From contig JAAELY010000118.1 in assembly GCA_024226335.1 (NCBI GenBank), positions 62,001-126,000 on the forward strand: 64,000 nt of DNA, written 5' to 3'. The position numbers were made by a program, and so were the translations under genes. The stretch comes from a bacterium (GTDB taxonomy: Bacteria > Myxococcota_A > UBA9160 > SZUA-336). A model generated the notes under the pieces. That model saw nothing but the letters and a program-made list of their open reading frames with translations, did no database searches and had not been told where the DNA came from. Below, one piece after another: positions 9,284 through 17,127 of the stretch. How positions within the stretch are numbered: position 1 is the stretch's first letter; each line of letters starts with the position of its first letter.

Positions 9284-9296
9284 TGACCCAGAGTCA
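9284..9296. promoter_or_regulatory. Short inverted repeat, possible TetR operator
   Basis: TGAC and GTCA arms are separated by 5 bases (CCAGA), with A/T-rich bases outside both arms. The repeat lies downstream of the candidate promoter and 45 bases before acpP, where a bound repressor could block transcription. The arms are short, so chance occurrence is possible. Confidence 0.3.
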
Positions 9297-9341
9297 TTTA
9301 GTTATTACGGTCGTCCGCGACGACGGCCAGGGGAGGAGAGA

Positions 9342-9587
9342 ATGAAGGCGCTCGAGGTACGGGTAAACGAGATCGTTGCTGAACAGCTCGATGCTGAGAA
9401 GGACGCGCTGGTTCCAGAAGCGAATTTGCTCGACGATCTGGGGGCCGATTCTCTCGACGTTGTCGAATTGGTGATGGCGATTGAGGAAGAGTACGGAATC
9501 GAGGTTACCGACGAAGATGCGGAGAACATCCGCACGATTCAGGACATCGTCAGCTACATCGAGGCGCGTACAGAGAACGCCGCGTGA
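9342..9587 (+). CDS. acpP: Acyl carrier protein
   Basis: An 81-residue acidic carrier protein. The phosphopantetheine attachment serine is Ser37 in LGADSLDVVEL, the universal ACP motif, followed by the acidic recognition helix (AIEEEYGIEV). A GGGGAGGAG sits 5 bases before the ATG at 9342. The stop overlaps the fabH GTG by 4 bases, so the carrier and the condensing enzyme are coupled. It may be a specialised second ACP rather than the housekeeping copy, since fabD, fabG and fabF are not adjacent. Confidence 0.95.
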   Translation: MKALEVRVNEIVAEQLDAEKDALVPEANLLDDLGADSLDVVELVMAIEEEYGIEVTDEDAENIRTIQDIVSYIEARTENAA

Positions 9588-10567
9588 ACATAGTCATTCG
9601 GGGAACCGGATCCGCGCTTCCCGAACGCCGTCTGACAAACCGCGACCTCGAAAAGCTCGTCGAAACTTCCGACGAGTGGATCGTGGCGCGGACCGGCATC
9701 TCCGAGCGCCGCATGGTCGCGAGCGACGAAGCCACGAGCGATCTGGCGATTCGCGCGGCTCACGGCGCGCTGGAGATGGCCCAGATCGAAGCGGAAGAAC
9801 TCGATCTGATCGTGGTTGCGACGCTGACCCCCGACACTCTCACGCCGTCCACGGCAAATCTGGTCCATCGGAGTCTACTTCGCGGGCGCTCGATTCCGTC
9901 ATTTGACCTGAACGCCGCGTGCTCGGGTTTTGTGTACGGCCTCGAGGTTGTTTCGAGCCTGATGAAGGCGGGTCTCTATCGCCGGGTGCTGCTCGTAGGC
10001 GCCGAGGCGATGACCCGTTTCATGGACTACGAAGATCGCGGCGTCTGCATCCTATTCGGCGATGCCGCAGGTGCGGTGGTGCTCGAGGCGACCGAGGACG
10101 CCGGTGGCATCCTCGTGACCCGACTCGCATCCGACGGTCAGTTCGCCGATCTGATCGAAATCCCCGGTGGCGGTTCGAGGCGTCCGCCCTCTCAGTACAT
10201 GTTGGCGCAACGCCAACCCTACGTGCGCATGAACGGGCAACAGGTATTCAAGGTCGCCGTGCAGTCGATGGAGCAGGTCGCGCGCGACACGCTGGCCCAA
10301 GTAGGCTGGGAACTCGACGATGTCGATCACGTGATTACCCATCAGGCGAACCGCCGGATCCTGGATGCCGTGGCCGATCGACTGGGTGTCGAGGAAGCGC
10401 GTATGCCTCTCAACGTCAATAAATGCGGCAATACCTCGGCTGCGTCGATTCCCGTCCTGCTCGACGAGTGCAATCGCGAAGACCGCTTCGAGCGGGGTGA
10501 CAAGCTTCTGTTGATCGCCTTCGGTGGCGGTCTGACCTGGGGCGCGGCTGCGCTTGAGTGGTCCTGA
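9584..10567 (+). CDS. fabH: Beta-ketoacyl-ACP synthase III
   Basis: FabH condenses an acyl-CoA primer with malonyl-ACP to start fatty-acid synthesis. The GTG at 9584 overlaps the acpP stop and gives 327 residues. The catalytic triad is visible: Cys113 in LNAACSGF, His in ITHQANRRI, and Asn in KCGNTSAAS. The C-terminal GGGLTWGAA is conserved. Adjacent acpP suggests a dedicated initiation pair. Primer specificity (acetyl or branched) cannot be read from the sequence. Confidence 0.95.
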   Translation: MNIVIRGTGSALPERRLTNRDLEKLVETSDEWIVARTGISERRMVASDEATSDLAIRAAHGALEMAQIEAEELDLIVVATLTPDTLTPSTANLVHRSLLRGRSIPSFDLNAACSGFVYGLEVVSSLMKAGLYRRVLLVGAEAMTRFMDYEDRGVCILFGDAAGAVVLEATEDAGGILVTRLASDGQFADLIEIPGGGSRRPPSQYMLAQRQPYVRMNGQQVFKVAVQSMEQVARDTLAQVGWELDDVDHVITHQANRRILDAVADRLGVEEARMPLNVNKCGNTSAASIPVLLDECNREDRFERGDKLLLIAFGGGLTWGAAALEWS

Positions 10568-10573
10568 CGAAGT

Positions 10574-11017
10574 TCAGCGCCGTCCGCGTGCGCAGGCCAT
10601 GAGCGCCCGGTATTCCTCTGGGAAGTTCCAGCGCTCCGACCAGTTCAGCATCTTGTTCAGGTAGATCTCGCTGGGTTCCAATGAGTCCAGCTTCGCCCGC
10701 ACCGTGTAGCTGATGGCATCGTGAGCCGTTGCGTCCGCGCTGAAGATGTCGAGCGTGATCCGGTCGTACCCGGCCTCGTAGTGATCGAGCAGGTCGAGGT
10801 CTGTGGGCGTGAGTTCGTAGGCCATCCCCCAGACCTGTGCACCGGGGTGCTCGACGATATCCGCGGCGGCGCCCGACCAGCGCCTGGAGTAATGAGTGAA
10901 ACCGAGCCGATAGTCGTCCAGTCGGGCGGGAAACAGGGGTCGGGAACGCGGGCAGCGCTCAGCCATCTGATCCGCATCGAGATTCGAGCCATAAGCGAAA
11001 TAGAGGAGCGGCCTCAC
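10574..11017 (-). CDS. Gamma-glutamylcyclotransferase-fold (AIG2-like) protein
   Basis: The GTG at 11017 overlaps the upstream gene stop (GTGA) and gives 147 residues starting directly into the family signature FAYGSNLDADQM, the YGSN loop that binds gamma-glutamyl groups. The general-acid Glu of the fold is plausibly in HYEAGYDRI. Later NKMLNWSERWNFPEEY is seen in bacterial members. The activity could be gamma-glutamyl-amine or glutathione breakdown. It converges with fabH, 6 bases apart. Confidence 0.85.
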   Translation of the reverse strand: MRPLLYFAYGSNLDADQMAERCPRSRPLFPARLDDYRLGFTHYSRRWSGAAADIVEHPGAQVWGMAYELTPTDLDLLDHYEAGYDRITLDIFSADATAHDAISYTVRAKLDSLEPSEIYLNKMLNWSERWNFPEEYRALMACARGRR

Positions 11018-11286
11018 TTGCGACGCGTTCCGGGCAACCAGCCGCGTCCGGCGAACAACGCCATCGAAAGGAACGATCCGGCCAGAAACCACGGGACCTT
11101 GCCATCCAGGCGGGCAACTACGCGTTCTCGCTGGTAATCGGGGATCGCACCCGGTGGAGCCGGTTCTAGAAGGACCGGCAAGACGTAGAGCCCGGATGTG
11201 AGCAGGAACAATGCGATCCCGCCCAGCACCATGATGGTGACGCGTGGAAAGAAGCGGCCCAGGTCTTCCTCGTTCGTTGTGCGCAT
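11014..11286 (-). CDS. Small two-helix membrane protein
   Basis: This 90-residue protein starts at the ATG at 11286. The longer open frame upstream overlaps the next gene antisense. Residues about 15-37 (TIMVLGGIALFLLTSGLY) and 68-84 (WFLAGSFLSMALFAGRGW) are hydrophobic helices. The loop carries a charged stretch ending in YQRERVVARLDGK. Function unknown. It overlaps the cyclotransferase-like gene by 4 bases, so the two are probably coupled. Confidence 0.65.
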   Translation of the reverse strand: MRTTNEEDLGRFFPRVTIMVLGGIALFLLTSGLYVLPVLLEPAPPGAIPDYQRERVVARLDGKVPWFLAGSFLSMALFAGRGWLPGTRRK

Positions 11287-11363
11287 GCCGTCATGATCCG
11301 CGGGCTTGAGCAAGCTCGCAAGGCCGGTCAGAGTATTGTCCTGCCGGGAGAGGGGAGAGGTGC

Positions 11364-12491
11364 ATGGAGTTCGACTGGGAGGAGATCGAGGCGGATTTCC
11401 GCAAACAGGTCCAGGACCTGCCCGGTCTGGAGTTGGATCGCGAGCGCATCGAGTCCTGGACCCAAGATATCGCCGCGGGGCGGCTTTCTTTCGCCAGCAA
11501 TCAGGTCCGCGGCGAGATGCGACTGGCTGATGCCGCGGCCGTGTCCCCACTGGATGCGATTGCTCCAGACGAACGAAGCCGCCTGACCGAACTCGGCAGC
11601 GCCGCGATCTCAGCCGGAAAGGTGGCCTGCGCCGCGCTCAATGGGGGCATGGCGACGCGCTTTGGCGGAGATGTGAAAGGCATCGTCGAGGCCTTGGGAG
11701 GGCGGAGTTTTCTCGAGATCAAACTCGCGCAGGCCCAAGCTCGTGGCCGGGTCCCTTTCTTGATCATGAACAGCTTCGCAACGCACCGGCGCACACTCGA
11801 GTTCCTGGAGGAGCGCGGCCTCGGGGACGACGTGCATCCTTTCGTGCAGGACGTGGCGCTGCGTCTCACGCCGGACGGGGAGGTATTTCGCGGAGACGAC
11901 TCTCACGTCTCGCTCTACGCACCAGGCCACGGTGACTTTCCCGGCGCGATGAATCGTTCGGGTCTGCTCGGGCAGCTTCGCAGTCGGGGCGTCGAGCTGG
12001 TGACGCTATCGAACATCGACAATCTGGGTGCGGAACTCGATCCGCTCGTGATCGGTTCGCATCTCGACAGTGGGTTGCAGTTGACCGCCGAGGTTGCGCC
12101 GACCGAGCCGGGAGATGTCGGTGGCGCACCGGCCTATGTCGATGGTGTGTTGCAGGTCGTCGAGGGCTTTCGCTACCCGGATGGCTTCGACGCGACCGGC
12201 CAGCCCTATCTGTCGGCCAATACCTTCACGATCGCGCTCGATCTTCTGGAAGCCAATCATCCGCTCACCTGGTTCTATGTGGAGAAGTCGGTCGACGGTC
12301 GCAAGGCGGTGCAGATGGAACGCCTGGTCAATGAACTCTCCGCGCACGTCGAAACCCTGTTTCTGGGCATTTCCAGGGACGGTGCCGAAGGTCGCTTCTT
12401 TCCCATCAAGTCGCGGGAAGATCTCGATGCGCTGCGCAGCGACCCGGCGCTCGTAGCTCGCTTCAGTTCAGCTGCGTCCAGGGGGCTATGA
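11364..12491 (+). CDS. UDP-sugar pyrophosphorylase family (UDPGP type) nucleotidyltransferase
   Basis: The 375-residue protein carries the nucleotide-binding loop LNGGMATRFGGDVKG, then a substrate region (MNSFATHRRT) and the sugar/uridine segment SNIDNLGAELDP. These are marks of the eukaryote-type UDP-glucose/UDP-N-acetylglucosamine pyrophosphorylases, which form UDP-sugar and pyrophosphate from UTP and sugar-1-phosphate. It is shorter than the eukaryotic enzymes (about 470-500). A purine-rich GAGAGGGGAGAGG precedes the ATG. The sugar is not determinable. polA follows 7 bases after its stop. Confidence 0.85.
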   Translation: MEFDWEEIEADFRKQVQDLPGLELDRERIESWTQDIAAGRLSFASNQVRGEMRLADAAAVSPLDAIAPDERSRLTELGSAAISAGKVACAALNGGMATRFGGDVKGIVEALGGRSFLEIKLAQAQARGRVPFLIMNSFATHRRTLEFLEERGLGDDVHPFVQDVALRLTPDGEVFRGDDSHVSLYAPGHGDFPGAMNRSGLLGQLRSRGVELVTLSNIDNLGAELDPLVIGSHLDSGLQLTAEVAPTEPGDVGGAPAYVDGVLQVVEGFRYPDGFDATGQPYLSANTFTIALDLLEANHPLTWFYVEKSVDGRKAVQMERLVNELSAHVETLFLGISRDGAEGRFFPIKSREDLDALRSDPALVARFSSAASRGL

Positions 12492-12498
12492 TCTGACG

Positions 12499-15156
12499 AT
12501 GGCGCGCAAGCTGGTCCTGATCGATGCGAGTTCGAACATCTTTCGGGCTTTCTACGCGATTCCTCCGCTGACGAACGCGGCCGGTGTTCCAACCAACGCG
12601 ACGCTGGGTTTCGAGACCATGCTGCAGAAAGTCCTGCGCGAAACCCGGCCCGAGTTTGTCGTCGTGGTCTGGGATGCACCCGGGCCGAAGCGCCGCAAGG
12701 AGATGTACGCCGACTACAAAGCCACGCGCGAATCGACGCCCGAAGACCTGCTTGCGCAGTTTGCGAACATACGTCGGCTGGTCGACGCGCATCGCATCGC
12801 AGCGTTCGAGTTCGAGGGTGAGGAAGCGGACGACGTGATCGCCACTCTCGTGCATCACGCGCGCAAGGAGAAGCTCGACGTCGAGATCGTCTCGACCGAC
12901 AAGGACCTGATGCAACTCGTGGATGAACGAGTGACTCTCGTCGATACCATGCGTGAGAAGCGCTTCGGTCCCGCCGAAGTCGAAGCTCGTTTCGGCGTCC
13001 CGCCCGAAAAGATGCTCGACCTGCGCTCGCTCGTGGGGGATAGCTCCGACAATATTCCCGGTGTGAAGGGTATCGGCGAAAAGGGCGCAGCGAACCTGAT
13101 CAACGAGTACGGGAGTCTCGACGAGTTGCTGGCCAGAGTCGCTGACATCAAACAGAAGCGCGCGCGCGAAGCCCTGGAACAAGGCGCCGACATGGCGCGA
13201 CTGTCGCGCGATCTGTCGCGCCTGCGCGAAGACCTGCCTGTGCCCTTCGATCTGGAACAGATCGCCCTTCGCGAGCCAGATCGTGAATCGCTGGTACAGA
13301 TCTTCAAAGAACTCGAGTTCACGCGACTGCTCGACGAGTTCGGCGAAAGCCGCGACCCCGGACCTGCGCTCGAAACGACGACCGAGATCGTCCGGGACGC
13401 ATCCGCATTGCGAGCGCTGGTCGAGCGCTTGCACTCAAACCCGTCTCTGGCTGCGAGTTGCGTGCTCGAACCCGAAAGCGCAATGAGCGGCGAACTGATC
13501 GCCCTGTGTGTGGCGGAAGACCGCGATCACGCCTGGCTGATCGCAACACGCGAGATCCCGGAAGAAACAGCGCTCGAGATCCTGAAACCCGTTTTCGCAG
13601 AAGCGGATCGCAGCTGGTCGGGACACGATCTGAAGCGCCTGGCCGTCGCGCTCAGTCGGCGCGGAGTCGAAATAGAGGGACGATTGCTCGATACCTCGGT
13701 CGCCGCATACGTGGCCAATCCTTCCCAGCCGGTGAGCAAGCCCGAGGTGCTGACCCGCAGCTATCTGGGCCTGGAGATCTCCAGTGCAGAGGTCGCCTTC
13801 GGCAAAGGCGCGAAGCGCCAGACCGCCGACTCGCTCTCTCTGGAAGACCTGGCGGCCTTCTGGGGTACGCACACGGCGGTCGCGCTCGAACTGGAAGCGA
13901 AGATCGAGGAGCAACTCGAGTCCAGCGACCAGCAGCGCCTGCTCCGGGAGATCGAATCTCCGTTGATCCGCGTACTGGCGGACATGGAACGCTTGGGAGT
14001 GCGCATCGACGAAGATCGACTCGCGGTTCTATCGACACGGCTCGGAAGCGATCTGGGCCAGCTCGAGGCGCGGATCTACCAGTTAGCGGGTGAGGAGTTC
14101 AAGATCAGCTCTCCCAAACAGCTGCAGAAGATCCTGTTCGAGAAGCTGGCCCTGCCTCCCACGAAGAAGACCAAGACCGGCTTTTCGACCGACGAATCGG
14201 TGCTGGAGGAACTGGCTTCCCAGGGTTTCGAACTGCCGTCCGAGATCCTGAGTTATCGCCGCATGTCGAAGCTCAAGAGCACCTATGTGGATGCCTTGCC
14301 CAAAGACGTGCATCCGGAGACCGGGCGCATCCACACCACCTTCAACCAGACCGTGGCCGCCACTGGTCGGCTCTCTTCGACCAATCCGAACCTGCAAAAC
14401 ATCCCGATCCGCACCCCAGCCGGGCAGGAGATCCGGGCGGCCTTCATTCCCGCCGAAGGGCTGCGCCTTCTCTCGGCCGACTACAGTCAGATCGAGTTGC
14501 GCATCCTGGCGCACGTTTCCCAGGATGATTCCCTGGTGAAGGCGTTTCGGGAGGGGGCGGATATCCACGTTCGAACGGCCTCTCAGGTCTTCGGGATCGC
14601 CCCCGAGGACGTCAGCGACGAGCAGCGCTCGCGCACCAAGGCGATCAATTTCGGGATCATTTACGGGCAGTCTTCTTTTGGGCTGGCCCGGACTCTGCGC
14701 ATCGCCCAGGCCGAGGCCAAACAGCACATCGATTCCTATTTCGAGCGCTATCCGGGCGTGAAGGCCTTCTTGAAGGACTCCGTGGCTCGCGCCAAGCAAA
14801 GCGGATTTGCGGAAACCCTTGATGGTAGAAGGCGTTACCTACCCGACCTGCACTCCAGGAATCGTGTCGTGCGCCAGGCGGCCGAGCGCATGGCCACCAA
14901 TTCCGTCATCCAGGGCACCGCAGCCGACTACATAAAGAGAGCCATGATCGCCGTCTGGCAGGCGCTGCGGGCCGGTGCAGTGCCCGGTGCGCGCATGATT
15001 TTGCAGGTCCACGATGAACTTCTTTTCGAAGTAAGTGCTGCTGAGGAGCCCATTCTGCGGGCCCTGGTGCTCGACAAGATGCAGAATGTGGGGAACCTCA
15101 GCGTTCCGCTGGAGGTTCATCTGGGCAGCGGTGGAAGCTGGCTCGAAGCTCACTGA
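12499..15156 (+). CDS. polA: DNA polymerase I, with eroded 3'-5' exonuclease site
   Basis: This 885-residue enzyme has a 5' nuclease domain (about 1-290, including DNIPGVKGIGEKGA), a 3'-5' exonuclease-like domain (about 295-485) and a polymerase domain with motif A (SADYSQIELRILAH), motif B (RTKAINFGIIYGQ) and motif C (LQVHDELLFEV). The four proofreading metal ligands of the E. coli enzyme (D355, E357, D424, D501) align to E324, E326, L381 and H458, so proofreading is probably lost, as in Taq polymerase. 5' nuclease and polymerase residues look intact. It serves repair and Okazaki fragment processing. Confidence 0.96.
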   Translation: MARKLVLIDASSNIFRAFYAIPPLTNAAGVPTNATLGFETMLQKVLRETRPEFVVVVWDAPGPKRRKEMYADYKATRESTPEDLLAQFANIRRLVDAHRIAAFEFEGEEADDVIATLVHHARKEKLDVEIVSTDKDLMQLVDERVTLVDTMREKRFGPAEVEARFGVPPEKMLDLRSLVGDSSDNIPGVKGIGEKGAANLINEYGSLDELLARVADIKQKRAREALEQGADMARLSRDLSRLREDLPVPFDLEQIALREPDRESLVQIFKELEFTRLLDEFGESRDPGPALETTTEIVRDASALRALVERLHSNPSLAASCVLEPESAMSGELIALCVAEDRDHAWLIATREIPEETALEILKPVFAEADRSWSGHDLKRLAVALSRRGVEIEGRLLDTSVAAYVANPSQPVSKPEVLTRSYLGLEISSAEVAFGKGAKRQTADSLSLEDLAAFWGTHTAVALELEAKIEEQLESSDQQRLLREIESPLIRVLADMERLGVRIDEDRLAVLSTRLGSDLGQLEARIYQLAGEEFKISSPKQLQKILFEKLALPPTKKTKTGFSTDESVLEELASQGFELPSEILSYRRMSKLKSTYVDALPKDVHPETGRIHTTFNQTVAATGRLSSTNPNLQNIPIRTPAGQEIRAAFIPAEGLRLLSADYSQIELRILAHVSQDDSLVKAFREGADIHVRTASQVFGIAPEDVSDEQRSRTKAINFGIIYGQSSFGLARTLRIAQAEAKQHIDSYFERYPGVKAFLKDSVARAKQSGFAETLDGRRRYLPDLHSRNRVVRQAAERMATNSVIQGTAADYIKRAMIAVWQALRAGAVPGARMILQVHDELLFEVSAAEEPILRALVLDKMQNVGNLSVPLEVHLGSGGSWLEAH

Positions 15157-15210
15157 AAAGCGAAAAAGGCCGTTGTGGAGCGAATTTACGTTTGGGGGGG
15201 GGCGTCCCAC

Positions 15211-15897
15211 GTGAGCGATGAAAAAGAAGACGAGGAGCCTGAGGAGAAACGTGTGGACGCGGTGACCACTTTTGGAGCTGGACAGATTGCTGGAATGGCG
15301 CAAACGGACAAGGAGCTGACGGACCTTCAGCTGGTCAAGCAGGCTCAGGCCGGAAGCCACCCCGCTTTCGAGACCCTGGTTCGGCGCTACTCCGAGCGGG
15401 CCTATCGGGCGGCCTATCGGGTCGTGCGCGACTCGGACGTCGCCGAAGACATCCTTCAGGAGGGCCTGATCAAGGCCTACCGCGGGCTGCGCAAGTTCGA
15501 AAACCGCTCCTCGTTCTATACCTGGCTGTATCGGATCGTGGTCAATCTGGCGCTCGATCGGCGAAGACGCGAAAAACGCGCGCCCAGCGTAGAGTGGGAT
15601 GACGCAGTTGCGCATCAGGTAGAGCCCCGATCCACGATCGCAGCGCCGGTGAACCCGGAGTTGTCTTCGCGACGCCTCGAGGTTCGTGAACTCGTCGCCG
15701 AGGGGATTCAGAAGTTGCCCGACGGGCAGCGGGAAGTCCTGCTCTTGAGAGAGGTCGAGGGATACTCCTACGAAGAGATCGCTCAATCCATGAAGATTTC
15801 CAAAGGAACCGTGATGAGCCGGCTACACTACGCCCGAAAGAAGATGATCTCCTTTCTGAGCGAACACGGAGTCGAGCCAGAGGATGTGACGGCATGA
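15211..15897 (+). CDS. ECF-type RNA polymerase sigma factor (RpoE group)
   Basis: Region 2 is seen at AFETLVRRYSERAYRAAYRV through DILQEGLIKAYRGL and the -10 contact helix FYTWLYRIVVNLALDRRRR. Region 4 is LPDGQREVLLLREVEG, then the helix-turn-helix YSYEEIAQSMKISKGTVMSRL. I take GTG 15211, preceded by a G-rich run, as the start. GTG 15175 and ATG 15295 are in frame and cannot be excluded. The first 40 residues are acidic and not part of the sigma fold. It overlaps the next gene by ATGA, the usual sigma/anti-sigma arrangement. Confidence 0.9.
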   Translation: MSDEKEDEEPEEKRVDAVTTFGAGQIAGMAQTDKELTDLQLVKQAQAGSHPAFETLVRRYSERAYRAAYRVVRDSDVAEDILQEGLIKAYRGLRKFENRSSFYTWLYRIVVNLALDRRRREKRAPSVEWDDAVAHQVEPRSTIAAPVNPELSSRRLEVRELVAEGIQKLPDGQREVLLLREVEGYSYEEIAQSMKISKGTVMSRLHYARKKMISFLSEHGVEPEDVTA

Positions 15898-16514
15898 AAC
15901 GGCGTGACCAGAGACAATTGGACGAATATCGCGACGGGGTGCTCTCCGGGCGCGAGCGCGAGCGGATCAATGCCGACCCCGAGCTCCGCGAGCAGTTGAA
16001 CCTCGATATGGGGCTCGGTGCCCTGGTCAAGGAAACCTGGACCGAGGGTCCGCCCGCTCCGAAGCCCGAGAATCTGATCAGCGTGCTGCGGCCCGCCATG
16101 GCGCAGATCGACGCTGAAATCGCAGCTGCATCGCCGTGGGCGCGCATGCGCGAGTGGTGGAGCGAGGCCCTCACCCCGGCGCCCGTCGCTGCCCTGGTCG
16201 GCGTGGCTGCTCTGCTGATGCTGGCCGTGCTTCCGGACGGCGCTGGCGATGTGTCGCCCGAGTTGCTCAGGACCAACGTGGCCGCCGTGCAGAATGTACA
16301 GCAGGCCATGGATCAGTACGCGAATACGGAAGTGCGGACCATCGCATCGGTCGTCGAAGGCTTGACCGCATCGGCTGATGATGGGCCCTCCGTCTACGAC
16401 CTGGGGCAGGGCAAGGACCCGCTCATGCTCTTCGAGTCGGATGACGCTACCGTCATCTGGGTCCTGCCCGACGGAAGTATCTCGCAGGGAACCAACGGAG
16501 GCGGTTGGGTCTGA
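15894..16514 (+). CDS. Probable membrane-bound anti-sigma factor, zinc-free
   Basis: This 206-residue protein overlaps the sigma-factor stop by 4 bases. A short cytoplasmic N-terminal helical part (QLDEYRDGVLSGRERERI) resembles anti-sigma N-termini. One membrane helix is at about 100-116 (APVAALVGVAALLMLAVL), and the periplasmic part follows. There is no cysteine in the protein, so it is not a ZAS (HxxxCxxC) anti-sigma. The function is inferred from position and topology. The periplasmic segment has a small beta-like unit (ATVIWVLPDGS). Confidence 0.75.
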   Translation: MKRRDQRQLDEYRDGVLSGRERERINADPELREQLNLDMGLGALVKETWTEGPPAPKPENLISVLRPAMAQIDAEIAAASPWARMREWWSEALTPAPVAALVGVAALLMLAVLPDGAGDVSPELLRTNVAAVQNVQQAMDQYANTEVRTIASVVEGLTASADDGPSVYDLGQGKDPLMLFESDDATVIWVLPDGSISQGTNGGGWV

Positions 16515-17092
16515 TGATCGTTCGAGTTTCGCAGGGCGTCCTCGCCGGGGTGATGTTCGCGATGTTCCTGGTTCTTCCAGCTGCTCCCGTTGCGACGGCG
16601 CAGGAAGTGGAGGCGAGTGCGCCCCGTCGCGGTGCGCCACCGATCTCTTTCAGGGTCACCGTCGTCTACGCGACGCAGAAACCGGGCGAGGTCGATGCGC
16701 GCGCGTTGCCTCTATCCAATCGCCTGCCCATGAAATTTGGCTCGGTCCAGATGCTCGAGCAGAAGGCGTTGAGCGTCACTTTTGGTGAGCAGGTGAAGCT
16801 GGGTCTGTCGACTGGCGGCGAAGTGCGATTGTTGCCGGTGGCCGTGCACCAGAATCAGCTGCACATGCAGTTCCAGATGCCCGATGTCGTGAACACGCGG
16901 CTCAAGATGACCAACGGTCGGCCCATGATCCTGGGCGGAGTTCCGCACAAGGACGGCTACCTGATCATCGAGGTGCTTCCCGATTTCACGAAGTACCTCG
17001 TGGATCGCAAGCCGAATCAGCAGACCGGACCGCAGACGATCAGTATCGGTGCCAAGAAGCGCGCGGCACCGATCCGCAGCGAGAAGCGCTAG
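16514..17092 (+). CDS. Exported protein of the sigma/anti-sigma operon, function unknown
   Basis: The ATG at 16514 overlaps the anti-sigma stop by one base (TGATG) and gives 192 residues. The N-terminus is a clear signal peptide with a hydrophobic core (GVLAGVMFAMFLVLP) and an AxA-type cleavage site near VATAQ. The mature part is beta-rich (SFRVTVVYATQKPG, FGSVQMLEQKALSVTFGEQ, HMQFQMPDVVNTRLKM), suggesting a small beta-barrel or sandwich in the periplasm. As third gene of the operon it may deliver an envelope signal to the anti-sigma or be its regulon output. No family recognised. Confidence 0.75.
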   Translation: MIVRVSQGVLAGVMFAMFLVLPAAPVATAQEVEASAPRRGAPPISFRVTVVYATQKPGEVDARALPLSNRLPMKFGSVQMLEQKALSVTFGEQVKLGLSTGGEVRLLPVAVHQNQLHMQFQMPDVVNTRLKMTNGRPMILGGVPHKDGYLIIEVLPDFTKYLVDRKPNQQTGPQTISIGAKKRAAPIRSEKR

Positions 17093-17127
17093 CGTTCCCC
17101 AGCTGAGGCTCGATGAGGAGTCCCGGC

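Noticed and set aside
15894-16514. ZAS-type zinc anti-sigma factor
   Set aside because: The protein contains no cysteine, so the HxxxCxxC motif cannot be present.
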